Positions 35,994 through 45,839 of a stretch of DNA of 64,000 bases are shown here, one piece after another (position 1 is the stretch's first letter; every line of letters begins with the position of its first letter). Under the pieces are notes generated by a model. The model was not told where the DNA came from, did no database searches, and saw nothing but the letters and a program-made list of their open reading frames with translations. This DNA is from Pseudomonas asiatica (GTDB taxonomy: Bacteria; Pseudomonadota; Gammaproteobacteria; Pseudomonadales; Pseudomonadaceae), in assembly GCF_040214835.1 (NCBI RefSeq), contig NZ_CP157874.1, positions 2,360,001 to 2,424,000 of the forward strand. The letters run 5' to 3'. The position numbers were made by a program, and so were the translations under genes.

Positions 35994-36011
35994 TGGTCAC
36001 AAAGCTGTAAC
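35994..36011 (+). promoter_or_regulatory. Pho box of the pstSCAB operon
   Basis: TGGTCAC-AAAG-CTGTAAC: two 7-base repeats 11 bases apart, matching the PhoB consensus CTGTCAT-N4-CTGTCAY. It lies 45 bases upstream of the pstS start at 36057. Confidence 0.68.
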
Positions 36012-36056
36012 ATTGCTGCTGCAAAGTGTGCCGGCCATCACACGGAGCGCTTTTCG

Positions 36057-37088
36057 ATGATACGCCTGATGAAGTCTGCTGCACTCGCCGTTGCCGTTTC
36101 GCTTTGCGCCACTTCGGCATCCTTCGCCGCAGAGAACGTCCGCCTGACCGGTTCCGGCGCCAGCTTCCCGGCACCGATCTACCTGACCTGGTTCAAGGCC
36201 TTCAGCAAGGAAACCGACGGTGTCACCGTTGACTACCAGTCCAAGGGGAGCGGGGCGGGTGTTCAGGACTTTCTGAACAAGACCGTCGACTTCGCCGCCA
36301 GCGACTCGGCAATGAAAGCCGAAGAAATCGCCAAGGTCGGCGAGGGCGTGCAGTTGCTGCCAATGACCGCCGGTGAAATCGTCCTGGCTTACAACCTGCC
36401 GGGCAACCCTAAAGGGCTGAAGCTGCCACGCGATGTGTACTCCAACATCTTCCTCGGCAAGATCACCCAGTGGAACGACCCGCAGATCGTCGCGGCCAAC
36501 CCTGAGCTGAAACTGCCAGCCACCCCGATCACCGTGGTCGTGCGTGCCGACTCCAGCGGTACCACTGCGGTATTCACCAAGCACCTGTCGGCCATCAACG
36601 CTGACTTCAAGCAAGCGCTGGGTGAAGGCAACACCGTCAACTGGCCGGCCAGCGACAAGTTCATCAAGTCGCCGAAGAACGACGGCGTAACCGCCACCGT
36701 CCGCCAGACCCCAGGCGCCATCGGCTACATCGAATACGGCTTCGCCAAGCTGGCCAAGGTCGACTTCGCCCAGCTGCAGAACAAGGCCGGCCAGTACGTC
36801 GTGCCGAACGCCGAGAGCGGTGCCGAGGCGCTGGCTGCGGTGCAGATGCCGGAGAACCTGGTGGCCTGGCTGCCTGACCCGGACGGTGCCAAGTCCTACC
36901 CGATCACCTCCTACACCTGGATGATCTTCCGCAAGGACAACGGTAACCCGGCCAAGGCCAAGGCCATGCGCGAAATGGTCGAATACAGCCTGACCAAAGG
37001 CCAGAAGATCGCCGACTCGATGGGCTACATCCCGCTGCCAGCGTCGGTTGTCGATCAGGTACGCAAAGCGTCCGCCAACATCCAGTAA
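36057..37088 (+). CDS. pstS: Phosphate-binding protein PstS
   Basis: 343 residues from ATG 36057. Signal peptide (SAALAVAVSLCATSASFAA), then the PstS signatures LTGSGASFPAPIY, YQSKGSGAGVQDF, VDFAASDSAM, the phosphate-loop RADSSGTTAVF and the late SYTWMIFRKD. It captures phosphate in the periplasm for PstCAB. First gene of an operon preceded by a Pho box. P. putida-type genomes carry more than one Pst system, so this could be a paralogue; no phoU follows pstB here. Confidence 0.96.
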   Translation: MIRLMKSAALAVAVSLCATSASFAAENVRLTGSGASFPAPIYLTWFKAFSKETDGVTVDYQSKGSGAGVQDFLNKTVDFAASDSAMKAEEIAKVGEGVQLLPMTAGEIVLAYNLPGNPKGLKLPRDVYSNIFLGKITQWNDPQIVAANPELKLPATPITVVVRADSSGTTAVFTKHLSAINADFKQALGEGNTVNWPASDKFIKSPKNDGVTATVRQTPGAIGYIEYGFAKLAKVDFAQLQNKAGQYVVPNAESGAEALAAVQMPENLVAWLPDPDGAKSYPITSYTWMIFRKDNGNPAKAKAMREMVEYSLTKGQKIADSMGYIPLPASVVDQVRKASANIQ

Positions 37089-37160
37089 CACGCCCAGGCG
37101 CTCCCGGTGTGGTCTGGCGGCCATGCCGGGTGTGTTTGCCCTCTGTCCCGGAACTTGCCA

Positions 37161-38126
37161 ATGAACACTCCTTTTGCCATCCCGGCTAACCCCGACTCTG
37201 CGTGCCAGCCACCGTCTGCGAAAGACTTCCTGGTTGATCGCACCTTCCGTGCGCTTGCACGCATCGGTGTGGTGCTGGTGCTGGCGCTGGTCTTCGCGCT
37301 GGTCTACGAAGTGGGCCGCAAGGCACTGCCAGGCATCGAGAAGCACGGCTTTGACGTGCTGTTCGGCAGTGTCTGGGACGTCAACCAAGGCAAGTACGGT
37401 ATTCTGCCAGCGATCTGGGGCACCCTCTACAGCGCCCTGATCGCCCTGTTGATCGCCGGTTTCTTCGGCGTCAGCATGGCCATTTTCCTGACCCAGGACT
37501 TCCTCCCGGCCCGGCTGGCGGCGGTGTTCCGCACCATCGTCGAGCTGCTCGCTGCCATCCCCAGCGTCGTCTACGGCCTGTGGGGGATCTATGTGGTCAT
37601 CCCGGCCATTCGCCCGCTGACCACCTGGCTGAACAGCGAACTGGGCTGGATTCCCTTTTTCGGTACTTCCCTGAGCGGCCCGGGGCTGCTGCCTGCCGCG
37701 CTGGTACTGGCGATCATGATTCTGCCGACCATCGCCGCCGTTTCGCAGGACGCCCTGACCAGCGTGCCGATGAAGACCAAGCAGGCCGCCTACGGCCTGG
37801 GCGCCACCCACTGGGAGGCCATCCTCAAGGTAATGGTGCCATCGGCAGCCACCGGCATCTTCGGTTCGCTGGTGCTCGGCCTGGGCCGTGCGCTGGGTGA
37901 AACCATGGCGCTGGCCATGCTGGTGGGTAACGCCAACAACATTTCCCTGTCCTTGTTCGCCCCGGCCAACACGCTGGCGGCCTTGCTGGCGCTGAACTTC
38001 CCGGAGGCCGGCCCGAACGAGATCGAGGTGCTGATGTACGCGGCACTGGTACTGATGTTCATCACCCTGGCGGTGAACGTACTCGGCTCGATGATCATGC
38101 TCTACGCCCAGCGGGGTAACAAATGA
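37161..38126 (+). CDS. pstC: Phosphate ABC transporter permease PstC
   Basis: 321 residues from ATG 37161. Six helices after an unusually long soluble N-terminus; WGTLYSALIALLIAGFFGVSMAIFL, PSVVYGLWGIYVVIP and the EAA-type loop KQAAYGLGATHWEAILKVMVP identify PstC. The ATGA overlap with pstA means coupled translation. Confidence 0.95.
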   Translation: MNTPFAIPANPDSACQPPSAKDFLVDRTFRALARIGVVLVLALVFALVYEVGRKALPGIEKHGFDVLFGSVWDVNQGKYGILPAIWGTLYSALIALLIAGFFGVSMAIFLTQDFLPARLAAVFRTIVELLAAIPSVVYGLWGIYVVIPAIRPLTTWLNSELGWIPFFGTSLSGPGLLPAALVLAIMILPTIAAVSQDALTSVPMKTKQAAYGLGATHWEAILKVMVPSAATGIFGSLVLGLGRALGETMALAMLVGNANNISLSLFAPANTLAALLALNFPEAGPNEIEVLMYAALVLMFITLAVNVLGSMIMLYAQRGNK

Positions 38127-39019
38127 TGACCAACCTCACCACCCCTGCAAACGCGTTGCCCAGCCTGCAGCGCAAGCTGGAAGGCCGTTCCCTGCGCAGC
38201 CTGGTATTGACCACGCTGGCATGGTTCGCGGCGCTGGTGGCCAGCGTGCCGCTGATTTCCGTGCTGTACATGCTGATCACCCGCGGCGGCGCACGCCTCA
38301 ACCTGGAGGTGTTCACCGAGTTGCCGCCCACCGGCTTCGAGATGGGCGGGGGCTTTGGCAACGCCATGGCCGGTACTTTCGTCATGGTCGGCATTGCTGC
38401 CGCCATCGCCGTACCGGTCGGTATTCTGGCCGCGGTGTTCCTGGCCGAACTCGGCCCGGACAGCAAGCTGGCCAACGCCGCGCGCTTCGCCGCCAAGATG
38501 CTCACCGGCCTGCCGTCGATCCTGGCCGGCGTGTTCGCCTACGCCTTGGTGGTGATGACCACCGGCACCTACTCCGCCCCGGCAGGTGGTGTGGCCCTGG
38601 CGGTACTGATGCTGCCCATCGTCGTGCTGACCGCTGAAGAGTCGATGAAGATGGTGCCCAAGATCATGAAGGATGCCGCCTACGGCATGGGCTGCACCCG
38701 TGCCCAGGTGATCTGGAAAATCGTCCTGCCCACCGGCCTGCCGGCCATCCTGACCGGCGTCATGCTGGCCGTGGCCCGTGCCGCCGGCGAGACCGCGCCG
38801 CTGCTGTTCACCGCGCTGTTCAGCAACTACTGGATCCTGCATGACGGCGACCTGGCAGTCATGAACCCGACGGCCTCGCTGGCCGTACTGATCTACAACT
38901 TCTCCGGCATGCCATTCGACAACCAGCTCGAGCTCGCCTGGGCGGCCTCGCTGGTACTGGTGATGATCGTGCTGGTAATCAACATTCTGAGCCGAGTATT
39001 CGGCAAGCCCAAGTATTGA
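38123..39019 (+). CDS. pstA: Phosphate ABC transporter permease PstA
   Basis: 298 residues, starting ATGATG in a 4-base overlap with pstC. The conserved GMGCTRAQVIWKIVLPTGLPAI loop and ILAGVFAYALVVM identify PstA. It pairs with PstC in the membrane channel. Confidence 0.95.
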   Translation: MMTNLTTPANALPSLQRKLEGRSLRSLVLTTLAWFAALVASVPLISVLYMLITRGGARLNLEVFTELPPTGFEMGGGFGNAMAGTFVMVGIAAAIAVPVGILAAVFLAELGPDSKLANAARFAAKMLTGLPSILAGVFAYALVVMTTGTYSAPAGGVALAVLMLPIVVLTAEESMKMVPKIMKDAAYGMGCTRAQVIWKIVLPTGLPAILTGVMLAVARAAGETAPLLFTALFSNYWILHDGDLAVMNPTASLAVLIYNFSGMPFDNQLELAWAASLVLVMIVLVINILSRVFGKPKY

Positions 39020-39037
39020 GAAAGGGAGCATCCGACC

Positions 39038-39856
39038 TTGAACGTATCCACTGCGCCAAAAGCCGCTCCCGTGGTCAGCGAAGCCCCCATCGTCATGGAC
39101 TGCAAGCTGGACAAGATCTTCTACGGCAACTTCATGGCCGTTCGCGACAGCCATGTGCCGATCCGCAAGAACGAGATCACCGGTTTCATCGGGCCGTCCG
39201 GCTGCGGCAAGAGTACCGTGCTGCGTAGCCTCAACCGCATGAACGACCTGGTGAAGGGCTTCCGCTTCGAAGGCCATGTGCACTTCCTGGGCCAGGATGT
39301 CTACGGCAAGGGCGTCGACCCTGTGGTGGTGCGCCGCTACATCGGCATGGTGTTCCAGCAGCCCAACCCGTTCTCGATGAGCATCTTCGACAACGTCGCC
39401 TTCGGCCTGCGCCTGAACCGCTACAAGGGCGACATCGGCGACCGCGTCAAGCACGCACTGCAGGGTGCCGCGCTGTGGGACGAGGTGAAGGACAAGCTCA
39501 AGGTCAGCGGCCTGGCCCTGTCCGGCGGCCAGCAACAGCGTCTGTGCATCGCCCGCGCCATCGCCACCGAGCCGGAAGTGCTGCTGCTGGACGAACCCTG
39601 CTCGGCACTCGACCCGATTGCCACCCGCCGGGTGGAGGAGCTGATGGTCGAATTGAAAAAGGACTACACCATCGCCCTGGTGACCCACAACATGCAGCAG
39701 GCGATTCGTGTGGCCGACACCACTGCGTTCTTCTCGGTCGACATCTCCAAGGGCACCCGTACCGGTTACCTGGTCGAAATGGGCCCGACCACGCAGATTT
39801 TCCAGAACCCGCGTGAGCAGCTGACCGCCGACTACATCAGCGGCAAGTTCAGCTGA
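39038..39856 (+). CDS. pstB: Phosphate ABC transporter ATP-binding protein PstB
   Basis: 272 residues from a TTG start supported by AAAGGGAG ten bases upstream; an ATG at 39095 would shorten it by 19 residues. Walker [33 protein letters not shown], signature [15 protein letters not shown], Walker [13 protein letters not shown] and VTHNMQQA are the classic PstB sequence. A strong hairpin follows the stop. Confidence 0.96.
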   Translation: MNVSTAPKAAPVVSEAPIVMDCKLDKIFYGNFMAVRDSHVPIRKNEITGFIGPSGCGKSTVLRSLNRMNDLVKGFRFEGHVHFLGQDVYGKGVDPVVVRRYIGMVFQQPNPFSMSIFDNVAFGLRLNRYKGDIGDRVKHALQGAALWDEVKDKLKVSGLALSGGQQQRLCIARAIATEPEVLLLDEPCSALDPIATRRVEELMVELKKDYTIALVTHNMQQAIRVADTTAFFSVDISKGTRTGYLVEMGPTTQIFQNPREQLTADYISGKFS

Positions 39857-39874
39857 GGCCGTACCTGCCAAGGT

Positions 39875-39913
39875 GGCCGGGTGTTGCAGTCAGGAAGGCT
39901 GCAACACCCGGCC
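39875..39913 (+). terminator. Terminator-like hairpin after pstB
   Basis: GGCCGGGTGTTGCAG and CTGCAACACCCGGCC form a perfect 15-bp stem with a 9-base loop. It separates pstSCAB from the Fic-like gene that starts 37 bases later. Confidence 0.7.
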
Positions 39914-39949
39914 GCATTACCTTCCCCCAAGTGTTACCAGGGATTTCCA

Positions 39950-40648
39950 ATGCCAGCGACGCGTCGTCTTGATCTGCCAGCGGTAGAGCGCGCACTGCGT
40001 GAGGTGCAGGCCCGCTTTGCCGAACTCAGCCAGCATTTCACCGAACCGCGGGATCCATTCACCGACGAGGTGCTGCTGAATGTGGTTGAAGGCTATGCCC
40101 TGATTGACGACTATGTCGCCCGGGGTGTCGACCTTTTCGACCTGCAGCAGCTGAACCTGATGCTGGAGATCAATGCCACCGTGCTGTGCGGCAGCGACCC
40201 GGCACGCAGGCTGGAATTTGCCCCGCACCTGGCGGCGACCGAGGCGCACTTTTTCAATAATGTGGAGGGCGGCATCAAGGACCTCTACAACTGGTATTGC
40301 TCGTATGGCAGCGACTCGATCTGGAAGCGCGCGGCGGGTGTCTACGTTCGAATTCTGAGCAAGCCGCAGCTGTTCATCGAAGGCAACAACCGCACAGGGT
40401 CGCTCATTGTCAGCTACTTGCTGATGCGCGCGGGGCTACCACCATTCGTGCTGTCGCTGGACAACGCCGAGGGTTACTTCAACCCGTCCTCGGTCATACG
40501 CAACTCCGCCAAGCATGGGGTCAAGGCTTTGTACGAACTACCCAAGATCAAGAAAAAGTATGCAGCTTTCCTTGAAGCGCACGCGCCCGAGCCCGGCAAG
40601 TTCTTCCTCGGCGGCGCATCCATGCCTGCGCGCGAGAGGTGCCGCTGA
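39950..40648 (+). CDS. Fic-like protein lacking the motif histidine
   Basis: 232 residues from ATG 39950. Residues 140-150 read QLFIEGNNRTG, which aligns with the Fic active-site HxFx(D/E)GNxRTG but has Gln in place of the catalytic His (Q140) and Asn where Gly/Lys is usual (N147). The anion-hole and phosphate-binding residues (G145, N146, R148, T149, G150) are kept. The helical N-terminus (1-80) has no obvious inhibitory (S/T)xxxE(G/N) motif. It may bind a nucleotide or catalyse a different transfer reaction. It overlaps the next gene by one base (TGATG), so the two products probably work together. Confidence 0.72.
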   Translation: MPATRRLDLPAVERALREVQARFAELSQHFTEPRDPFTDEVLLNVVEGYALIDDYVARGVDLFDLQQLNLMLEINATVLCGSDPARRLEFAPHLAATEAHFFNNVEGGIKDLYNWYCSYGSDSIWKRAAGVYVRILSKPQLFIEGNNRTGSLIVSYLLMRAGLPPFVLSLDNAEGYFNPSSVIRNSAKHGVKALYELPKIKKKYAAFLEAHAPEPGKFFLGGASMPARERCR

Positions 40649-41247
40649 TGCAAAGCCCTTCTCTGCTCCAGCGCGGGCGGCAAGCCATCGAGCGCACGTT
40701 CAATCGCCCGCAGGTACGCATTTCGTTCGATATCGACGACACGCTCGCCTGCCAGGCCGAGCACGCCGCCGCCGAGCACAGCAAGCTGCCGGCGTTCGTC
40801 CACCGCTGGTTGGGTGAACCCCTGCGCAGTGGCACGCGCTCGCTGATTCGCGACCTGCGCCGCCAGGGTTGCAGCATCTGGATCTACACCTCGTCGGGGC
40901 GCACGCCGTCCTACATCCGCCGTTGGTTGATGCTCTACGGTATCCGCGTCGATGGCGTGGTCAACAGTGACCGGCACCAGCATATCCTGGCCGTGAACGG
41001 GCTTGAGAATGCGCCCTCGAAGTTGCCGTCGGCCTTCGATATCGACCTGCATGTCGATGATTCCGAGGGCGTGCGGCTGGAAGGCGTCGACCACGGTTTT
41101 CGCGTGGTGGTGGTGTGCCCCAAGGATGAGAACTGGGCGCAGAAAGTGATGGATGCGGCGGTCGATGTCCAGGCACAGCTGGCCTGGCAGCAACCGCACC
41201 GCTATGAAATGCCGGTACGGCAGCGTTCGCAGGCCCTCGCTTCCTGA
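40648..41247 (+). CDS. HAD-superfamily phosphatase-like protein
   Basis: 199 residues; start overlaps the stop of the Fic-like gene. Motif I is FDIDDTLA (nucleophile D28, acid/base D30), motif II the Ser/Thr in WIYTSSGRT, and the acidic motif IV is HVDDSEGVRLE. It resembles HAD proteins of unknown substrate (small-molecule phosphatase or protein phosphatase). Pairing with a Fic-like protein suggests opposing or sequential action on a phosphate-linked modification; this is only a hypothesis. Confidence 0.8.
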   Translation: MQSPSLLQRGRQAIERTFNRPQVRISFDIDDTLACQAEHAAAEHSKLPAFVHRWLGEPLRSGTRSLIRDLRRQGCSIWIYTSSGRTPSYIRRWLMLYGIRVDGVVNSDRHQHILAVNGLENAPSKLPSAFDIDLHVDDSEGVRLEGVDHGFRVVVVCPKDENWAQKVMDAAVDVQAQLAWQQPHRYEMPVRQRSQALAS

Positions 41248-41335
41248 GGGCTTCAAGGTACTTTTCTCGTTACGCCTCTTCGCTACTTGTTGCCCCCCAT
41301 ACCTCCATTCGCGGCTTCCCATTTTCAGCTTCGGC

Positions 41336-41393
41336 TTGACTCGTGAAATTTTTCATGTAATTTTTCATGAAAAATAACTCTAAAAATTTCACG
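41336..41393 (+). promoter_or_regulatory. Core promoter and operator of the first XRE-cupin regulator
   Basis: TTGACT (41336) - N16 - TAATTT is a good promoter. CGTGAAATTTTT (41342-41353) and AAAAATTTCACG (41382-41393) are perfect complements, and ATTTTTCATGAAAAAT (41360-41375) is an internal palindrome. The dyads cover the -10 box, implying repression. The spacer sequence recurs before the second regulator gene (45847). Confidence 0.7.
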
Positions 41394-41406
41394 GCAGTCT
41401 CAAACG

Positions 41407-41961
41407 ATGAAGATGCACGAAGAGGTTGAAGCCCTCGCGATCCTTATTCACGACCTGCGCAAATTCAAGAACCTGACCCTGGGCGAACTGGCCGAGCGCA
41501 TCAACCGCTCGGTCGGCTTTCTGTCCCAGGTCGAGCGCGGTGTTTCGCGCCCTACCGTGGCCGACCTCACCGCCATCAGTGAAGCGCTCGGCGTATCCAC
41601 CGCGTACTTCTACAACCTGAGCAAGCCGCGCAGCGTCAGCTGGGTCACGCGCCCCCACGAGCGGCGCACGCTGTACCTCGAGTCGGGCATTACCGATGTG
41701 CTGGCTTCGCCCACCATTGGCGGCGCGTTCTCCATGCTCGACAGCCATCTCGAGCCAGGCGCCAGCAGTGGCGAGCTGTACCTGACTGACCGTTCCGAGC
41801 AGGGCTGTTTCGTGCTCGAAGGCGAACTCACGGTCTGGCTGGACCACGGCGACGCCGTGACCCTGCAGGCCAACGACTGCTTCCAGCTGCACCCCCACGC
41901 GCAGTTCCGTTACGCCAACCTGACGGAAAAAGCCACCCGCGTGCTCTGGGTCTTCAACTGA
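41407..41961 (+). CDS. XRE-cupin regulator, PuuR-like, of the putrescine genes (copy 1)
   Basis: 184 residues. N-terminal XRE helix-turn-helix (LTLGELAERINRSVGFLSQVERGVSRP region), C-terminal cupin sensor domain (MLDSHLEPGASSGE ... FVLEGELTVWLD). Same length and about 80% identical in appearance to the protein at 45910. This architecture is that of PuuR, which represses putrescine catabolism and is released by putrescine. It is immediately upstream of a gamma-glutamylpolyamine synthetase gene, and a palindromic operator lies in front. Confidence 0.92.
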   Translation: MKMHEEVEALAILIHDLRKFKNLTLGELAERINRSVGFLSQVERGVSRPTVADLTAISEALGVSTAYFYNLSKPRSVSWVTRPHERRTLYLESGITDVLASPTIGGAFSMLDSHLEPGASSGELYLTDRSEQGCFVLEGELTVWLDHGDAVTLQANDCFQLHPHAQFRYANLTEKATRVLWVFN

Positions 41962-41988
41962 ATTCGTTCACCTCACAAGGACAAGAAG

Positions 41989-43335
41989 ATGAGTGTCGTC
42001 TTTCCGGATCTGCTGACTGAAGTGCGCTCGTTCCGAGCGCAGCACCCAGAAATACGTTATGTCGACCTGATTGCGCTGGATATTCCCGGGCACTTCTACG
42101 GCAAGCGCTACCCCATGGACATGCTGGAAAAAGTCGCAGCCGGCGCGCCGCTGAAGTTGCCGCAGAACTGCGTGCTGCTGGGCACCCAGGGTGGCCTCTA
42201 CCCGATCGGTGACTACTGCTTCGCCGACGGCGACCCGGATGCCGCCCGCCGCCTGGTGCCGGGTTCCCTCAAGCCGGTGCGCTGGGAAAAGGAACCGATC
42301 GCGCAGATGCTCATCACCTCCGACGGCACTGCCAAGCCCATCGAGTTCGAGCCCCGTGAAGTGCTGGCCCGGGTGATCCAGCGCCTGGCCAGGCGCGGCA
42401 TTCGCCCGGTGGTGGCCTTCGAGCTGGAGTTCTACCTGTTCGACCGCAAGCTCGACAACGGCCTGCCACAGTACCCACGCGACAAGGCGACCGACGACCA
42501 CGACGACCAGCCGAACATGCACATCGAGCGGTTGTCGCGTTTCGCACCGGTGCTGCACGAGATGGTCGATGGCGCCAACGAGCAGGGCGTGCCGGCGAAC
42601 GTCATCACCGCAGAGCTGGGCCCCGGCCAGTTCGAGATCAACTTCTCGCACAGCGACGATGCCATGAGCGCTGCGGACTGGTCGGCGCTGTTCTGCCGCA
42701 GTACCCGCGGTATCGCGATGAAGCACGGCTACCGAGCCAGCTTCATGAGCAAGCCGTACCTCGACGCGCCGGGCAGCGGCATGCATGTGCACGTCAGCCT
42801 GTACGACAACGCCGGCAACAACATCCTGGCCGGCGATGACCAGCGCAAGCTGCGCCATGCGGTGGCAGGGTGCCTGGAGCTGCTGCCGCACTGCATGCCG
42901 ATCTTCGCCCCCAACCACAATGCCTACCGCCGTTACGGCGCCATGGTCAACGCGGCGAGCAAGGCCAGCTGGGGTTTCGAAGATCGCGATGCGTGTATTC
43001 GCATCCCCGAGTCCGACCCGCGCAACCTGCGCATCGAACACCGCCTAGCCGGTGCCGATGCCAACCCGTACCTGGTGCTGGCGGCCATCCTGACCGGGAT
43101 GGAGCATGGCCTGGAACGTGGCGTCGAGCCCATTGCCCCGCTGAACGACAACCGCCAGAGCGGCATCGAGTTCCCCAAGGATGCCTTCAGTGCCCTGGCG
43201 GCCATGCGTCACCACCCGGAGGTGAACGAGGGCCTGGGCAGTGAATTCGTGATGGTCTACTGCGAAAACAAATACCAGGAGCAACTGGACTTCATGCGCC
43301 ACATCGATGCCCGCGAATACCGCTGGTTCCTGTAG
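41989..43335 (+). CDS. Gamma-glutamylpolyamine (putrescine) synthetase, glutamine synthetase family
   Basis: 448 residues of the GS superfamily: ATP/glutamate residues in FELEFYLFD, QFEINFSH, KHGYRASFMSKPY and the HVHVSL segment, and the late RIPESDPRNLRIEHRLAGADANPYL. Polyamine-type (PuuA/SpuI) rather than GlnA, judging by sequence and by the neighbours puuD- and spuC-like. It ligates glutamate to putrescine or another amine at ATP cost, the first step of the gamma-glutamyl route. ATG 41989 is preceded by AAGGACAAG. Confidence 0.9.
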   Translation: MSVVFPDLLTEVRSFRAQHPEIRYVDLIALDIPGHFYGKRYPMDMLEKVAAGAPLKLPQNCVLLGTQGGLYPIGDYCFADGDPDAARRLVPGSLKPVRWEKEPIAQMLITSDGTAKPIEFEPREVLARVIQRLARRGIRPVVAFELEFYLFDRKLDNGLPQYPRDKATDDHDDQPNMHIERLSRFAPVLHEMVDGANEQGVPANVITAELGPGQFEINFSHSDDAMSAADWSALFCRSTRGIAMKHGYRASFMSKPYLDAPGSGMHVHVSLYDNAGNNILAGDDQRKLRHAVAGCLELLPHCMPIFAPNHNAYRRYGAMVNAASKASWGFEDRDACIRIPESDPRNLRIEHRLAGADANPYLVLAAILTGMEHGLERGVEPIAPLNDNRQSGIEFPKDAFSALAAMRHHPEVNEGLGSEFVMVYCENKYQEQLDFMRHIDAREYRWFL

Positions 43336-43419
43336 CTGCCGGGGTTGGTGCAGCGCCGCTGCACCCTGCCTTTCTACCGTTTCAATACAACGCGCAATAT
43401 GGATTTGCCGGAGGAAGAT

Positions 43420-44193
43420 ATGCCACGTGTGCCCGTTATCGGCATTACCGCATGCACCAGCATGATCGAGCTGCATGCAACCCAGACCATCAGCGAGAAG
43501 TACGCGCGCGCGGCGGCCAAGGCAGCGTGCGGGCTGCCCATCGTGATACCCAGCCTCGCAGACCTGATGGACAGCGCCGATATTCTCGACGTGGTGGATG
43601 GGCTGATCTTCACCGGTTCGCCGTCCAACATCGAACCGTTGCACTACAACGGCCCGGCCAGTGCAGCGGGCACCCATCACGACCCGCTGCGTGATGCCAC
43701 CACCTTGCCGCTGATGCGTGCGGCCATCGCCGCCGGTGTGCCGGTGCTCGGCATCTGCCGTGGCTTCCAGGAAATGAACGTGGCGCTGGGCGGCACCCTG
43801 CACCAGAAGGTGCATGAGACCGGCATGTTCATGGACCACCGCGAAAGCAAGGGTGAGCCCATCGAAAAGCAATACGGCCCGCGTCACGCCCTGCATATAG
43901 AACCCGGCGGCATGCTCGACCGCATGGGTTTGCCGGCGGTTATCGATGTCAATTCCATCCACGGCCAGGGCATCGATGTACTGGCCCCCGGGCTGAGGGT
44001 GGAGGCGCTGGCACCCGATGGTCTGGTGGAAGCTGTTTCGGTCGAGAACAGCAAGGGTTTTGCCCTGGCCGTGCAATGGCACCCCGAGTACCAGGTCATG
44101 GACAACCCGCATTACCTGACCATCTTCCAGTCCTTTGGCAAGGCCTGCCGGCATCGCTCGGTATTGCGCCAGATGCTGTTGAAGTCCGCCTGA
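43420..44193 (+). CDS. Gamma-glutamyl-gamma-aminobutyrate hydrolase, class I amidotransferase (PuuD/SpuA-like)
   Basis: 257 residues from ATG 43420 (GAGGAAG upstream). Nucleophile C113 in [12 protein letters not shown] and the His-x-Glu of VQWHPEYQ complete the triad; GTHHDPLRD is typical of the PuuD branch. It releases GABA and glutamate from gamma-glutamyl-GABA. Placed between the synthetase and the aminotransferase in one operon. The intermediate oxidation steps (PuuB, PuuC) are not in the window. Confidence 0.9.
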   Translation: MPRVPVIGITACTSMIELHATQTISEKYARAAAKAACGLPIVIPSLADLMDSADILDVVDGLIFTGSPSNIEPLHYNGPASAAGTHHDPLRDATTLPLMRAAIAAGVPVLGICRGFQEMNVALGGTLHQKVHETGMFMDHRESKGEPIEKQYGPRHALHIEPGGMLDRMGLPAVIDVNSIHGQGIDVLAPGLRVEALAPDGLVEAVSVENSKGFALAVQWHPEYQVMDNPHYLTIFQSFGKACRHRSVLRQMLLKSA

Positions 44194-44261
44194 CAGCGAT
44201 CTATCCCAAATACAAAAAGTACCTGCGTAGCACGGCTGCGCAGCTTGATGGAGTGAAGTCA

Positions 44262-45620
44262 ATGAGTGAGCAGAATTCCCAGACCCTCGCCTGGCAAGCC
44301 ATGAGCCGCGACCACCACCTGGCCCCGTTCAGCGATGTTCGGCAACTGGCCGAGAAAGGCCCGCGCATCATCACCTCGGCCAAGGGCGTGTACCTCTGGG
44401 ACAGCGAAGGCCACAAGATTCTCGATGGCATGGCGGGCCTGTGGTGCGTGGCGGTGGGCTATGGGCGCGATGAGCTGGCCGACGTCGCCAGCCAGCAGAT
44501 GAAGCAGCTGCCGTACTACAACCTGTTCTTCCAGACCGCGCACCCGCCCGCGCTGGAACTGGCCAAGGCGATCGCCGACGTGGCCCCGCAAGGCATGACC
44601 CATGTGTTCTTCACCGGCTCCGGCTCCGAAGGCAACGACACCGTGCTGCGCATGGTCCGCCATTACTGGGCGCTCAAGGGCCAGAAGAACAAGAAGGTGA
44701 TCATCGGCCGCATCAACGGTTACCACGGCTCCACCGTGGCCGGCGCGGGCCTGGGCGGCATGAGCGGCATGCACCAGCAGGGCGGGCTGATCCCGGATAT
44801 CGTGCATATCCCGCAGCCGTACTGGTATGGCGAAGGCGGCGACATGACCGAGGCCGACTTCGGCGTGTGGGCGGCCGAGCAGCTGGAGAAGAAGATCCTC
44901 GAAGTTGGCGTGGACAACGTTGCCGCCTTCATCGCCGAACCGATCCAGGGCGCTGGCGGGGTGATCATTCCACCGCAGACCTACTGGCCGAAGGTGAAGG
45001 AGATTCTGGCCAGGTACGACATCCTCTTCGTCGCTGACGAAGTGATCTGCGGCTTCGGCCGTACAGGCGAGTGGTTCGGTAGCGACTACTACGACCTCAA
45101 GCCCGACCTGATGACCATCGCCAAGGGCCTTACCTCCGGCTATATCCCCATGGGCGGCGTGATCGTGCGAGATGAAGTGGCCAAAGTTATCAGCGAAGGC
45201 GGCGACTTCAACCACGGCTTCACCTATTCCGGCCACCCGGTGGCGGCTGCGGTGGGCCTGGAGAACTTGCGGATACTGCGTGATGAAAAGATCATCGAGC
45301 AGGTGCACGACAAGACCGCTCCGTACTTGCAACAACGCCTGCGCGAGCTGGCCGACCACCCGCTGGTAGGCGAGGTACGCGGCCTGGGCATGCTCGGCGC
45401 GATCGAACTGGTGAAGGACAAGGCCACCCGTGCGCGTCATGAAGGCAAAGGTGTCGGCATGATCTGTCGCCAGCATTGCTTCGACAACGGGCTGATCATG
45501 CGTGCCGTGGGCGACACCATGATCATCGCGCCGCCGCTGGTGATCAGCATCGAGGAGATCGACGAACTGGTGGAAAAAGCCCGCAAGTGCCTGGACTTGA
45601 CGTACGAGGCTGTTCGCTGA
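44262..45620 (+). CDS. spuC: Putrescine-type class III aminotransferase (SpuC-like)
   Basis: 452 residues from ATG 44262; the open frame upstream overlaps the hydrolase gene and is not coding. PLP lysine K288 in [15 protein letters not shown], and [21 protein letters not shown] cofactor loop; [20 protein letters not shown] is typical of omega-amino acid aminotransferases. In pseudomonads SpuC converts putrescine plus pyruvate to 4-aminobutanal plus alanine. The operon therefore offers both the glutamylated and the transaminase route of putrescine use. Confidence 0.93.
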   Translation: MSEQNSQTLAWQAMSRDHHLAPFSDVRQLAEKGPRIITSAKGVYLWDSEGHKILDGMAGLWCVAVGYGRDELADVASQQMKQLPYYNLFFQTAHPPALELAKAIADVAPQGMTHVFFTGSGSEGNDTVLRMVRHYWALKGQKNKKVIIGRINGYHGSTVAGAGLGGMSGMHQQGGLIPDIVHIPQPYWYGEGGDMTEADFGVWAAEQLEKKILEVGVDNVAAFIAEPIQGAGGVIIPPQTYWPKVKEILARYDILFVADEVICGFGRTGEWFGSDYYDLKPDLMTIAKGLTSGYIPMGGVIVRDEVAKVISEGGDFNHGFTYSGHPVAAAVGLENLRILRDEKIIEQVHDKTAPYLQQRLRELADHPLVGEVRGLGMLGAIELVKDKATRARHEGKGVGMICRQHCFDNGLIMRAVGDTMIIAPPLVISIEEIDELVEKARKCLDLTYEAVR

Positions 45621-45668
45621 GCGTCTGGGCGAGACAGTTGCCCCCACCTGACCGGTTGCGCGGTCAGG

Positions 45669-45783
45669 TGTAGGAGCGGCCTTGTGTCGCGATGGGCTGC
45701 AAAGCAGCCCCTGGGTTTCAGCGCAGATGCACAAATTGCCGGGGCTGCTTTGCAGCCCATCGCGACACAAGGCCGCTCCTACA
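45669..45783. repeat. REP element, TGTAGGAGCG family, copy 2
   Basis: A 115-bp palindrome like 33186-33300; the arms show paired changes (GGGCTGC...GCAGCCC here against GGGCCGC...GCGGCCC in copy 1) that keep the stem. Confidence 0.92.
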
Positions 45784-45839
45784 CCCGCGTCAACCGACCA
45801 GGCATATCTTCGCCGGCTCGTGCAATGCCGCGAAGCATC

